A stretch of 64,000 nucleotides of DNA, taken from Pseudomonas purpurea (GTDB lineage: Bacteria; Pseudomonadota; Gammaproteobacteria; Pseudomonadales; Pseudomonadaceae). The stretch is from NCBI RefSeq assembly GCF_039908635.1, contig NZ_CP150918.1:3467001-3531000 (forward strand), given 5' to 3'. Of this stretch, positions 41,651-52,700 are shown piece by piece (positions within the stretch are counted from its first letter, which is position 1; each line of letters starts with the position of its first letter). Both the position numbers and the translations under genes were made by a program. The notes beneath the pieces were generated by a model that saw only the letters and a program-made list of their open reading frames with translations, did not search any database and was not told the DNA's origin.

Positions 41651-41804
41651 ATCCCTGGTCCCGATGGTGGAAAAACGTCGCGATTCTACCGGTGTCGCCA
41701 CGCCATCAACATGAGCGATATTCATGCAAAAACGGCTCATGCTCTAAAAGCGCACAGGTTTGCTATCATCCCGGCCCTTCGTAATGGCCTTACCAGGTAG
41801 TCCT

Positions 41805-44800
41805 ATGTCCGATCGCAGCGCTCGCCTTCACGTCCTCAAGCAAGCCCTCAAAGAGCGCATCCTGATTCTTGATGGTGGTATGGGCACGATGATCCAGAGC
41901 TACAAGCTCGAGGAACAGGACTATCGGGGCAAGCGTTTCGCCGACTGGCCGAGCGACGTCAAGGGCAACAACGACCTGCTGGTGCTGAGCCGCCCGGACG
42001 TGATCGGGGCCATCGAGAAACAATACCTGGATGCCGGCGCCGACATTCTGGAGACCAACACCTTCAACGCCACCCAGGTTTCCCAGGCCGACTACGGCAT
42101 GCAGAGCCTGGCGTATGAGTTAAACGTAGAAGGCGCGCGCCTGGCACGCAAGGTCGCGGACGCCAAGACCCTCGAGACCCCGGACAAGCCACGTTTCGTC
42201 GCCGGCGTTCTCGGCCCTACCAGCCGCACCTGCTCGCTGTCGCCCGACGTGAACAACCCCGGCTACCGCAACGTGACCTTCGATGAACTGGTGGAAAACT
42301 ACACCGAGGCCACCAAAGGCCTGATCGAAGGTGGTGCCGACCTGATCCTGATCGAAACCATTTTCGACACCCTGAACGCCAAAGCCGCGATTTTCGCCGT
42401 GCAAGGCGTGTTCGAGGACATCGGTTTCGAACTGCCGATCATGATTTCCGGGACCATCACCGATGCGTCCGGCCGCACCCTGTCGGGCCAGACCACCGAA
42501 GCCTTCTGGAACTCCGTCGCCCACGCCAAGCCGATTTCCGTCGGCCTGAACTGCGCCCTCGGCGCCCGTGAACTGCGGCCGTACCTGGAAGAGCTGTCGA
42601 ACAAGGCCAGCACCTACGTGTCGGCGCACCCGAACGCCGGCCTGCCGAACGAATTCGGTGAATACGACGAACTGCCGGTGGAAACCGCCAAGGTCATCGA
42701 AGAGTTCGCCCAAAGCGGTTTCCTGAACATCGTCGGCGGCTGCTGCGGCACCACGCCGGGGCACATCGAAGCCATCGCCAACGCCGTCGCCGGTTATGCA
42801 CCACGGCAGATTCCGGACATCCCCAAGGCGTGCCGCCTGTCGGGTCTGGAGCCGTTCACCATTGATCGCAGTTCGTTGTTCGTCAACGTCGGCGAGCGGA
42901 CCAACATCACCGGTTCCGCCAAGTTCGCCCGGCTGATCCGCGAAGACAATTACACCGAAGCGCTGGAAGTCGCCCTGCAACAGGTCGAGGCCGGCGCGCA
43001 GGTGATCGACATCAACATGGACGAGGGCATGCTCGATTCGAAGAAGGCCATGGTGACCTTCCTCAATCTGATTGCCGGCGAGCCGGACATCTCCCGCGTG
43101 CCAATCATGATCGACTCCTCGAAATGGGAAGTGATCGAAGCCGGCCTCAAGTGCATCCAGGGCAAGGGCATCGTCAACTCCATCAGCATGAAGGAAGGCG
43201 TCGAGCAGTTCATTCACCACGCCAAACTGTGCAAGCGCTACGGCGCGGCCGTGGTGGTGATGGCCTTCGATGAAGTCGGCCAGGCCGACACCGAAGCGCG
43301 CAAGAAAGAAATCTGTAAACGCTCCTACGACATTCTGGTCAACGAAGTCGACTTCCCGCCGGAAGACATCATCTTTGACCCGAACATCTTCGCCGTTGCC
43401 ACCGGCATCGAAGAACACAACAACTACGCGGTCGACTTCATCAACGCCTGCGCCTACATCCGCGACGAACTGCCTTACGCGCTGACCTCGGGCGGCGTAT
43501 CCAACGTGTCATTCTCGTTCCGGGGCAACAACCCGGTGCGCGAAGCCATTCACTCGGTGTTCCTGCTGTATGCAATCCGCAACGGCCTGACCATGGGCAT
43601 CGTCAACGCCGGGCAGTTGGAGATCTACGACCAGATCCCGGCCGAACTGCGCGACGCCGTTGAAGACGTGATCCTCAACCGCACGCCGGAAGGCACCGAC
43701 GCCCTCCTCGCCATTGCCGACAAGTACAAGGGCGACGGCAGCGTGAAGGAAGCCGAGACCGAAGAATGGCGCAGCTGGGAGGTCAACAAGCGCCTGGAAC
43801 ATGCACTGGTCAAAGGCATCACCACGCACATCGTTGAAGACACCGAAGAGTCCCGCCAGTCCTTCGCCCGGCCGATCGAGGTCATCGAAGGCCCGCTGAT
43901 GTCGGGCATGAACATCGTCGGCGACCTGTTCGGTGCCGGCAAAATGTTCCTGCCGCAGGTGGTGAAATCCGCCCGAGTGATGAAGCAGGCCGTGGCCCAC
44001 TTGATCCCGTTCATCGAACTGGAAAAAGGCGACAAACCGGAAGCCAAGGGCAAAATCCTCATGGCCACGGTCAAGGGCGACGTGCACGATATCGGCAAGA
44101 ACATCGTCGGCGTAGTGCTGGGCTGTAACGGCTACGACATCGTCGACCTCGGCGTGATGGTGCCGGCCGAGAAGATCCTGCAAGTGGCCAAAGAGCAAAA
44201 GTGCGACATCATCGGCCTGTCCGGCTTGATCACCCCGTCGCTGGACGAGATGGTCCACGTGGCCCGCGAGATGCAGCGCCAGGACTTCCACCTGCCGCTG
44301 ATGATCGGCGGCGCGACGACGTCCAAGGCCCACACAGCGGTAAAAATCGAACCCAAGTACAGCAACGACGCGGTGGTCTACGTCACCGACGCCTCCCGCG
44401 CCGTGGGCGTGGCGACGCAATTGCTGTCCAAGGAACTGAAGGCCGGTTTCGTCGAAAGAACTCGCGCAGAATACGTTGAAGTCCGCGAGCGCACTGCCAA
44501 CCGCAGCGCCCGCACCGAGCGCCTGAGCTACCCGGCGGCCATCGCCAAGAAGCCACAGTTCGACTGGAGCAGCTACGCGCCGGTAAAACCGACATTCACT
44601 GGCAGCAAAGTGCTGGATAACATCGACCTCAAGGTGCTGGCCGAATACATCGACTGGACGCCGTTCTTCATCTCCTGGGACCTGGCCGGCAAATTCCCGC
44701 GCATCCTTCAGGATGAAGTGGTCGGTGAAGCCGCCACCGCGCTGTACGCCGATGCCCAGGAAATGCTCGCCAAACTGATCGACGAAAAACTCATCAGCGC

Positions 44801-45516
44801 CCGCGCGGTGTTCGGCTTCTGGCCAGCCAATCAGGTGCACGACGATGACCTGGAAGTGTATGGCGATGACGGCAAGCCGATGGCCAGGCTGCATCACCTG
44901 CGCCAGCAGATCATCAAGACCGACGGCAAGCCGAACTTCTCCCTGGCGGACTTCGTGGCGCCTAAAGACAGCGGCGTGACCGACTACGTCGGTGGCTTCA
45001 TTACCACCGCCGGGATCGGCGCCGAAGAAGTCGCCAAGGCCTATCAGGACGCTGGCGACGACTACAACTCGATCATGGTCAAGGCGCTGGCTGACCGCTT
45101 GGCCGAGGCCTGTGCCGAGTGGCTGCACCAACAAGTGCGTAAAGACTATTGGGGTTACGCCAAGGACGAAGTCCTGGACAACGATGCGCTGATCAAAGAG
45201 CAATACAGCGGCATCCGCCCTGCTCCGGGCTACCCGGGCCTGCCCGGATCACACCGAGAAAGGCACGCTGTTTACTTTGCTTGATCCTGAAGCCCGCGAA
45301 ATGCAGGCCGGGCGCAGCGGCGTGTTCCTCACCGAGCACTACGCGATGTTCCCGGCCGCCGCCGTCAGCGGCTGGTACTTCGCTCACCCGCAGGCGCAGT
45401 ACTTTGCCGTGGGCAAGGTCGACAAGGATCAGGTGCAAAGCTACACCGCGCGCAAAGGTCAGGAATTGAGCGTGAGCGAACGCTGGCTGGCGCCGAACCT
45501 GGGTTACGACAACTAA
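41805..45516 (+). pseudogene. metH: Cobalamin-dependent methionine synthase, frameshifted near the 3' end
   Basis: B12-dependent MetH, normally about 1236 residues: homocysteine domain with zinc ligands in [10 protein letters not shown], pterin domain, cobalamin domain with the ligand His in DVHDIGKN, and the SAM reactivation domain. ATG 41805 gives MSDRSARL; ATGs at 41760 and 41784 are less likely. One extra G in the run 45236-45238 (CCCGGGCC for CCCGGCC) ends the frame at 45284. The remaining 80 residues ([13 protein letters not shown] onward) continue in the next frame to 45516. This breaks the activation domain. Since MetH is important in Pseudomonas, an assembly error is likely. Confidence 0.9.
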
Positions 45517-45556
45517 GTTGCTCTGTTAGCCACAATACTGTGGCCAACAGAACCCC

Positions 45557-45646
45557 TGTGGGAGCGAGCCTGCTCGCGATAGCGTACTGACAGTCGACAT
45601 CAATGTTGACTCAAAGGTACTCATCGCGAGCAGGTTCGCTCCCACA
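45557..45646. repeat. REPIN, family A, with palindromic centre
   Basis: Arms TGTGGGAGCGAGCCTGCTCG and CGAGCAGGTTCGCTCCCACA flank CAGTCGACATCAATGTTGAC, an imperfect copy of the palindrome at 39271-39292. It lies between metH and the DUF2970 gene. Confidence 0.9.
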
Positions 45647-45708
45647 TTTGTTTGTGCAGGCCGTGGATTGTCTATGCTTGCCTCACACACATTCGTGTCG
45701 AGGGATTT

Positions 45709-45927
45709 ATGGACGATCCAGACCACAACAAACCGCCGACCTTCTGGCAGATGCTGCACAGTGTCATGGCGGCGGCGTTCGGGGTGCAGAGCGGGAAAAA
45801 CCGCGCCCGGGATTTCACCCACGGCAAACCCAGTCACTTCATGCTGCTGGGCATTCTCTTCACGGCGGTTTTCGCCTTGACGCTGTTTGGCATCGTCAAA
45901 CTGGTGCTGCACCTGGCCGGGGTGTAA
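45709..45927 (+). CDS. DUF2970 small membrane protein
   Basis: A 72-residue protein: a polar N-terminal half with the DUF2970-type segment FWQMLHSVMAAAFGVQ, then one transmembrane helix (LLGILFTAVFALTLFGIV). ATG 45709 follows GAGGG at good spacing; an upstream in-frame ATG at 45652 has none. Function unknown; the family is widespread in beta- and gammaproteobacteria. Confidence 0.85.
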   Translation: MDDPDHNKPPTFWQMLHSVMAAAFGVQSGKNRARDFTHGKPSHFMLLGILFTAVFALTLFGIVKLVLHLAGV

Positions 45928-45933
45928 CCGGCC

Positions 45934-47019
45934 TCAGTGCATGAGGGCTTGCAGGCTGAACGGGTAACGATAGGACGCTGGGCGGCCCTTCGCCGACAGG
46001 CTGCGAAAATCCACCCCGTAGTTCTGCGAGGTGCCCATCGTCAGCATCTGCCGGGCTTGTGCGTGGCTGATCACCTGCAGCAACGAGACCTGACGATCAC
46101 GTCCGCCATACTTGCCGACTTCAACCCCCTGGTCGTAGTCATGCAATTGCACCAGCGCCCAGCCTCCCAGGCTGAAGTGCCCGCCCAGCAATACACTCAA
46201 ACGCCCCTCAAGCAACGCCTGCAAGGCCGGCGGCGAGGTGTTGACCGCACTGAACAGCGCATCGCTGCCCGGTTTGCGCCCGCTTTCTTCGTAAGCCTGC
46301 ATGGCCCCAAACGCCATTTCATCATTGGCCGACCACACCAGCGACACCTGCGGATACCGCTTGAACAGTACCTTGGCCTGCTCATAGGCGCGCTGGCGGC
46401 TCCAACGACTGCTGGCCACTTGGCGCAAGCGCACTTCGGGGTGCTCACGCAACGCCCGCAACATGCCCTTTTCACGCAACTGGGCCGCCGGGGTGATTTT
46501 CAAACCGGAAAAGGCCAGCAAATCGAGGGGCTGGCCGGGAGCGACGGGCGGATGGGCACGAATCAGCTCCTTGAGCATCAGGTAACCGCCCTCCTCGTCG
46601 TTGGTCACCAGGCTCCCCAGCCAGTTGGGGTATTTTTCCTGACGATCACCCAGCAGGCTGAGCTGATCAGCCGTAAGCGAGTTGTTGACGATGAACAGCT
46701 TCACCCCGCTGCCCTGGGACAGGCGCAGGATTTCCGGCGCCACGTACTGTTCGTTGACGAACACCAGATAGTCGGGGCGATGAGGCCCCTGGAGGGCTTC
46801 GCGCGCCTGCCGGACCGTGGTTTCAGCCACGCGCTCGGAATACAGCACCTGCAAGTCCATGCCCAGGTCCTGGGCCGCCGCCTGCATGAACTGAGAATAA
46901 CTGACCCAGAAGTTCTCCTTGGCCGTACCTGGATTAAGGAACAGCACCGACGTCGCTTGCGCACAGGCGCCATACGTCACGCCGAACGTCAGCAATACGC
47001 CACAAAGAAACTTCAACAT
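45934..47019 (-). CDS. Periplasmic sugar-binding-like protein (orphan ABC substrate-binding protein)
   Basis: A 361-residue protein with a signal peptide (about 21 residues, cleaved after ACA) and a type I periplasmic-binding fold, recognisable from FLNPGTAKENFW, NDEEGGYLML and VWSANDEMAFGAMQAYEE. ATG 47019 is chosen over 47073 because it starts the signal sequence. No permease or ATPase is nearby, so it may be a sensory binding protein that partners a distant receptor or transporter. Confidence 0.82.
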   Translation of the reverse strand: MLKFLCGVLLTFGVTYGACAQATSVLFLNPGTAKENFWVSYSQFMQAAAQDLGMDLQVLYSERVAETTVRQAREALQGPHRPDYLVFVNEQYVAPEILRLSQGSGVKLFIVNNSLTADQLSLLGDRQEKYPNWLGSLVTNDEEGGYLMLKELIRAHPPVAPGQPLDLLAFSGLKITPAAQLREKGMLRALREHPEVRLRQVASSRWSRQRAYEQAKVLFKRYPQVSLVWSANDEMAFGAMQAYEESGRKPGSDALFSAVNTSPPALQALLEGRLSVLLGGHFSLGGWALVQLHDYDQGVEVGKYGGRDRQVSLLQVISHAQARQMLTMGTSQNYGVDFRSLSAKGRPASYRYPFSLQALMH

Positions 47020-47131
47020 GGTTATCCGAGCCCCGGAAATTAGCCGCGCAGTATAACGAGCGAAATGCCACAACTGCGCTTAATTGCCGTTTTTGTCCGA
47101 CAATTATCGGTTCAGGGCCCGGAGGGCTGAC

Positions 47132-47245
47132 TTACTGATGGCTCACCCAGAAGACTGCTGTGCCCACGACCAGGATGATCAAGAAAAGAATCGCCCATGC
47201 GTCGACGCTGCTATCGCTTTTCCTTGCTTTGGTTGGGTTGCTCAT
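47132..47245 (-). CDS. 37-residue single-helix membrane protein
   Basis: From ATG 47245 (AGAGG a few bases upstream): a polar basic N-terminus (MSNPTKARKSD) and one transmembrane helix (AWAILFLIILVVGTAVFWV), ending SHQ. An ATG at 47374 would add 43 unlikely residues. The size and layout are those of small membrane regulators, but I do not know its partner. It lies between a periplasmic binding protein and cysI. Confidence 0.65.
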   Translation of the reverse strand: MSNPTKARKSDSSVDAWAILFLIILVVGTAVFWVSHQ

Positions 47246-47537
47246 TGCATCGCCTCTTGTCGGTTTTATCGGTGACTGCATAAACACTCGACCACAGTTA
47301 AGTAGAGGATTGCCCACACCACAAATATGGGTAAGACAATAATCAGTCTCATTAGTCGATTTGGTTCTTTCCATATACTAAAACATCACTTTTGCGCATA
47401 AACCCAAACTGGTATCTTGCCCCGGCTCCGTGGGGAGTGCGCGGCCGTGCGCGCAGAATTGCCAAGGCAGTATCCGAATCCAGCGAGCAAAAGACGCAGC
47501 GGTTTCCGATCGGCCCAAGCCTGAGAACAGGATCTAT

Positions 47538-49196
47538 ATGTACGTATATGACGAGTACGATCAGCGGATCATCGAGGACCGCGTCAAGCAGTTCCGTGAT
47601 CAGACCCGACGCTATCTGGCAGGCGAGCTGAGCGAAGAAGAATTCCGCCCCCTGCGCCTGCAAAATGGTCTCTACATCCAGCGTTTCGCCCCGATGCTGC
47701 GGGTCGCCGTGCCCTATGGCCAACTGACTTCGCGCCAGACGCGAATGATGGCCAAGATCGCCCGCGACTACGACAAGGGCTACGCCCACATCAGTACCCG
47801 CCAGAACGTGCAGTTCAACTGGCCGGCGCTGGAAGACATCCCGGACATCCTCGCCGAACTGGCCACCGTGCAGATGCACGCGATCCAGACCAGCGGCAAC
47901 TGCCTGCGCAACGTCACCACCGACCAGTTCGCCGGTGTCGCTGCCGACGAGTTGGTCGACCCGCGTCCGTGGTGCGAAATCGTCCGCCAGTGGACCACAT
48001 TCCACCCGGAATTCGCCTACCTGCCGCGCAAGTTCAAGATCGCCATCAACGGCTCGACCTCGGACCGTGCAGCCATCGAAGTTCACGACATCGGCCTTGA
48101 GCCGGTGCTCAACGCTGCCGGCGAGCTGGGGTTCCGCGTGCTGGTGGGCGGCGGTCTCGGCCGTACGCCAGTGGTCGGCGCGTTCATCAACGAGTTCCTG
48201 CCGTGGCAAGACCTGTTGAGCTACCTCGACGCCATTCTGCGGGTGTACAACCGCTACGGCCGTCGTGACAACAAGTACAAGGCGCGGATCAAGATCCTGG
48301 TCAAGGCCCTCACGCCTGAAGTCTTCGCACAGAAAGTCGACGCGGAAATGGAACACCTTCGCGGTGGCCAGACCACGCTGACCGACGCCGAAGTTCACCG
48401 CGTAGCCAAACACTTCGTCGACCCGGACTACAAAGTCCTGAACGATCAAGCGACAGAGCTGGCCGAACTCGACAAGCAGCATCCGGGTTTCGCCCGCTGG
48501 CGCACCCGTAACACCCTGGCCCACAAAAAGCCCGGCTACGTAGCCGTAACCCTGTCGCTCAAACCGACCGGTGTTGCCCCCGGCGACCTGACCGACAAGC
48601 AACTCGATGGCGTCGCGGACCTGGCCGACCGCTACAGCTTCGGTCAACTGCGCACCTCCCATGAGCAGAACATCATTCTGGCCGACGTTGAACAACAGCA
48701 CTTGTTCGCCATGTGGGGCGAACTGCGCGAGCAGGGTTTCGCCACGCCGAACATCGGCCTGTTGACCGACATCATCTGCTGCCCTGGCGGCGATTTCTGC
48801 TCCCTGGCCAACGCCAAGTCGATCCCGATTGCCGAGGCCATCCAGCGTCGTTTCGATGACCTGGACTACCTGTTCGACATCGGCGAACTGGACCTGAACA
48901 TCTCCGGCTGCATGAACGCCTGTGGTCACCACCACGTTGGCCACATCGGCATCCTCGGGGTGGACAAGAAAGGTGAAGAGTTCTATCAGGTTTCCCTCGG
49001 TGGCAGCGCCAGCCGCGACGCCAGCCTGGGCAAGATCCTCGGCCCGTCCTTCGCCCAGGACGCCATGCCCGACGTGATCTCGAAGCTGATCGACGTGTAC
49101 GTGGAACAACGTACCGAAGACGAGCGCTTCATCGACACCTACCAACGTATCGGCATCGACCTCTTCAAGGAACGCGTCTATGCAGCGAATCATTAA
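47538..49196 (+). CDS. cysI: Sulfite reductase hemoprotein subunit
   Basis: A 552-residue siroheme/[4Fe-4S] sulfite reductase that makes sulfide for cysteine synthesis. The ferredoxin-like halves are clear; the cluster ligands lie in CCPGGDFC and CMNACGHHH near residues 415-465, and a Q-x-N segment TRQNVQFNW near 90 contacts siroheme. ATG 47538 follows AGGA; an ATG at 47430 is upstream of the conserved start. The DUF934 gene overlaps its end. Confidence 0.95.
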   Translation: MYVYDEYDQRIIEDRVKQFRDQTRRYLAGELSEEEFRPLRLQNGLYIQRFAPMLRVAVPYGQLTSRQTRMMAKIARDYDKGYAHISTRQNVQFNWPALEDIPDILAELATVQMHAIQTSGNCLRNVTTDQFAGVAADELVDPRPWCEIVRQWTTFHPEFAYLPRKFKIAINGSTSDRAAIEVHDIGLEPVLNAAGELGFRVLVGGGLGRTPVVGAFINEFLPWQDLLSYLDAILRVYNRYGRRDNKYKARIKILVKALTPEVFAQKVDAEMEHLRGGQTTLTDAEVHRVAKHFVDPDYKVLNDQATELAELDKQHPGFARWRTRNTLAHKKPGYVAVTLSLKPTGVAPGDLTDKQLDGVADLADRYSFGQLRTSHEQNIILADVEQQHLFAMWGELREQGFATPNIGLLTDIICCPGGDFCSLANAKSIPIAEAIQRRFDDLDYLFDIGELDLNISGCMNACGHHHVGHIGILGVDKKGEEFYQVSLGGSASRDASLGKILGPSFAQDAMPDVISKLIDVYVEQRTEDERFIDTYQRIGIDLFKERVYAANH

Positions 49197-49674
49197 GAAC
49201 AACGAGGTTGTCGACGAAACCTGGCACCTGCTGCCCAAGGACGCGACCCTTGACGGTATTTCCAACTGCGACGACCTGATCGTGCCGCTGGCCCTGTGGC
49301 GTGACCATGCTCACGCCCTCAAGGCCCGTGACGGTGGCTTGGGTGTGTGGCTGGACGCAGACGAAGAAGCCGAAGAAATCGGTGACGACGTGGCCGAGTT
49401 CCAGGTGATCGCCTTGAACTTCCCGGCCTTCACCGACGGACGCAACTACTCCAACGCCCGCCTGCTGCGTGACCGTTATGGTTACAAAGGCGAACTGCGG
49501 GCCATTGGCGATGTATTGCGCGACCAACTGTTCTACCTGCGTCGCTGCGGTTTCGACGCTTATGCGTTACGCGCCGACAAAGACCCGTACGAAGCCCTTG
49601 AAAGCCTCAAGGACTTTTCGGTGACCTACCAGGCCGCCACCGACGAACCGCTGCCGTTGTTCCGTCGCCGCTGA
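49180..49674 (+). CDS. DUF934 protein, sulfite reduction partner
   Basis: A 164-residue protein of the DUF934 family, which regularly follows cysI in Pseudomonas. Conserved segments are FPAFTDGRNYSNARLLR and LGVWLDADE. It overlaps cysI by 17 bases, so translation is coupled. It is thought to assist sulfite reduction, possibly as an electron-transfer or maturation factor; the exact role is unclear. A terminator hairpin follows. Confidence 0.92.
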   Translation: MQRIIKNNEVVDETWHLLPKDATLDGISNCDDLIVPLALWRDHAHALKARDGGLGVWLDADEEAEEIGDDVAEFQVIALNFPAFTDGRNYSNARLLRDRYGYKGELRAIGDVLRDQLFYLRRCGFDAYALRADKDPYEALESLKDFSVTYQAATDEPLPLFRRR

Positions 49675-49683
49675 TTGGCAAAA

Positions 49684-49720
49684 AACCTTGGGCCCGGCGC
49701 ATGTGCCGGGACTCAAGGTT
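49684..49720. terminator. Intrinsic terminator between convergent genes
   Basis: AACCTTG-GGCCCGGC and GCCGGG-ACT-CAAGGTT form a strong stem. The A-run at 49680-49685 gives a T-run on the minus strand, so it best serves the LRR toxin gene; it can also end cysI-DUF934 transcripts. Confidence 0.85.
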
Positions 49721-49750
49721 GTTCATGTCGGCTACAGCCCCCCGCTCCGC

Positions 49751-52700
49751 CTACGGCGCTTGAAGAGCCTCGCCATCGAGCCTGGCTTTTTTCACCGACA
49801 GCTCCTTGAATGAAGTGATTCTGTCTTCCAGTCGTTCGAAACTGGAAAACGGGTTATCTCCATCGAGGGCCGCCCATTCCACATCATGAAACAACGCCTG
49901 GCAAAGCCCCTGCGACGCATCCATTTCGTCCAGCATGCGCCACACACGCCTCTGTAACGCTGCGTAATCCACCTGGAAATCCGCTGTGCGCGTCAGTACT
50001 TCCAGAGTGCCGAAAAAGCGGCTGCTGCCCTCTTTTGCCAAAATACGCTGCCAACGCGGTATCTGCTGTGTCGCTTGCTCTCCAGAAAGCCCCGTCAACC
50101 ATGGGGCTAGCCGAACAACACCCTCAGCCCCCGGCCCCATCCATAGATTGATCCCGGTCTGTTTGCGATGGTCGATGACCCACTGCAAACTGTCTTCATC
50201 CGTTAACGGATTGCCCGCAAGCAAGACGTTACCCTTGACCACCGACTGCTTTCGAACCGCTTCCGGCACTCGGGTAATCTGGTTATCACGCAGGTCCAGC
50301 CGTTCCAGGTAAGGACGATCGAGTATGCCGATCGGGCAAGACTTGAGACCTGCCCCGCGCAGCATGAGTTGACGTAATCCCGTCATCTGAATCACCAGCG
50401 GCGGAACACCGAGCGGGTTTTCGCTGAGATCAAGAACCTGAAGTCGTTTCAGCCCGGCGAGTTGGCCAGCAGTTTCCTCCGTCAGGACCAGCCTGGTCGC
50501 CTTTAGATTAAGCACTTCAAGCAGAGGCAACTGAGCGATGGCAGGCGGCAAGCGACCAACCTCGATTCCATTCTGATCAAACAGGCGTAAATCGACGCCC
50601 TGCATATTCAAGGTGCGCAGATTGGGAAAACACTCAAGGAATCCGTTAAGGCTACCGCGCTGCTTCAACTCGAAATTCGGCATGGTGAGCGCCACCACGT
50701 CGTTCAACTTGACGTTGAGTTGCGGGAGGCTGTGCATCTGCTCAAAGTCCATGTCCAGGTGAAAGCCGATAAACCGACCGTCCCGATAGACCCTGCTGGC
50801 TGGCCCGCTACGCTTTTGCCAAATGGCGATCAGTTCCTCGGCCAGCTCATATCGGGCCTCGCGCTCAAGCTCCATCCACTCATCGATGCGCGCGTCATTC
50901 TCCGCCTCGATGTCGGCCTCGCTCATTCCCTGCGCTTCCTCATCCCCCGCCAACAAAAGCTCGATATCCATATCCTCGACAGCATCGCTTACGTCTTCGA
51001 CCCAACCGGTGATGTCGACTCGCAGTTGCTCGGCCTGCAACCTCAACCGATAAAGATCAGCCTGAGCCTGGGCACCCGCATTCAACAGAAACTCATCCGC
51101 TTGCTCACTCGTAAAAGCAGGATAAATCTCTTTGACCTGGAGCCTCATGATCTCTGTGGACAGCTCCCCGGGCTGGCCAGTGCCTGGGAAACCACCGCCT
51201 CGCAACCCGATACGCCGGAACGTCAACCCGGAGTCCATCCGGTGCAGCCCGAGCATCAGCTCGGAGCGCGGCAGTGCGCTCTCGCGGATCTTGAGCTGCA
51301 AATCGTGCCATTCATCCTGGGGACGCAACCCCAGCGCGGAACGTTGCTCTTGCGGCAAAAGACCGAGCAGCGCCTGATCAAAATCAGCGGTATCGACTAT
51401 CCCCTGCGGCGTGTGTCGCTGATACCGGGCGCCCTGCCTGATCAGTTGCCACCGAACGGCGGCACCTTGAGGCCCCATGCTGTCCAGCACCTTCGCTCCG
51501 GCTTCCCCGTCGAGCACCTCGATGCGGATGTCTCGCGACCAGCCCGGCAGCCGTTCCAACGTATGCAAGACGAGTACGTCGGTGTCGGCATTTTTGACCG
51601 ATTTCAGATACAGCCCTTCATAGGCACGGCACAGGCGCACATGTTGCTCATACTGTTGCGCCTTGCTGCGCAACTGCCCCAGCACTCGCTTGGTGTCTGC
51701 CAGTGGGTGGGGCACATCGATGTCCACCCCCGACCTGTCGAGCATTTGCTCCACCGCACTTTTCGGCAAGCCTGGATACTCGTGTCGAAACAGCTTCACA
51801 ATCGCGTGATCGGATTGCTGTAGCGCCTCATAACGTGCGTTGAACCTTGCCGCGCGCGAGCCCTTTGCCTGTTCGCTCTCCAATGCGCCCTCGGGCAGTT
51901 GACCAATGACTTGCTGCAAGTCCCGGTCGATCGTGAAGCGACTGATAGTGTCCGCCAGCACCGGAGACGGTGCCCGCTGCCCCGCGTGTATCAGGCGCAA
52001 TACGTCATCGTCCACCGCACTGACGTGACCAATCTGGGCCAGGACCTCATCGTTGAATGACTCGACACCTGGGCCAATACCCCGCAACAACCGGGTGCGC
52101 TCGTCAAGTGACAAGGTGGGCGCCACCCCATCCAGGATGGGCTCAGCCCGAAGGGGGCCATCGATAACATCCGGTGAGAGGCCTGGCTCTTGCGGTGCGG
52201 TAGTGGCAACGGCTGCCTGCTCTTCACTCTTGACGGCAACACCCGCCACAGCCAACGGCAGCGCATTGAGCAAACCGAACACGGTACGCGTGATGCCGGC
52301 GGATCGCTCCTCGGGTGTCTTGCCATCAACCGCCTCGGCCAGGCCATAACCGGCATCGATCAAACCGGCCAACCCCAGCAGCCCCTCGCCCCCTGGAACA
52401 AACAAGGCCAAGGGGCCGAAGCGGTTGATCCATTGCACAACCGGTTCGACCACCGCGCTCAAATCGTCACGGTTGACCTGTGCGTCGTCACGAATGGTTT
52501 CAATGCTCGCCAGCGCTGCCTGCTTCATGACCAACACCCACTGCGCGAAAGGGTCAGTCGGTGGCGACGGCTCGACATGAACGTAGTCAGCCGGGGCCCA
52601 ATAGCCATCGTCGTTGAAAAAACCGTGGCCCTTGTTCATCCGATGCTGCCGGGGATAAACCGCCATGCCGTCGAGGGCACTCAGCACCCCACTGTGAAAC

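Noticed and set aside
43509..45203. 564-codon minus-strand frame opposite metH
   Set aside because: Shadow of metH; no motif and biased composition.
47352..49265. 637-codon minus-strand frame opposite cysI
   Set aside because: Shadow of cysI, which is certain on the plus strand.
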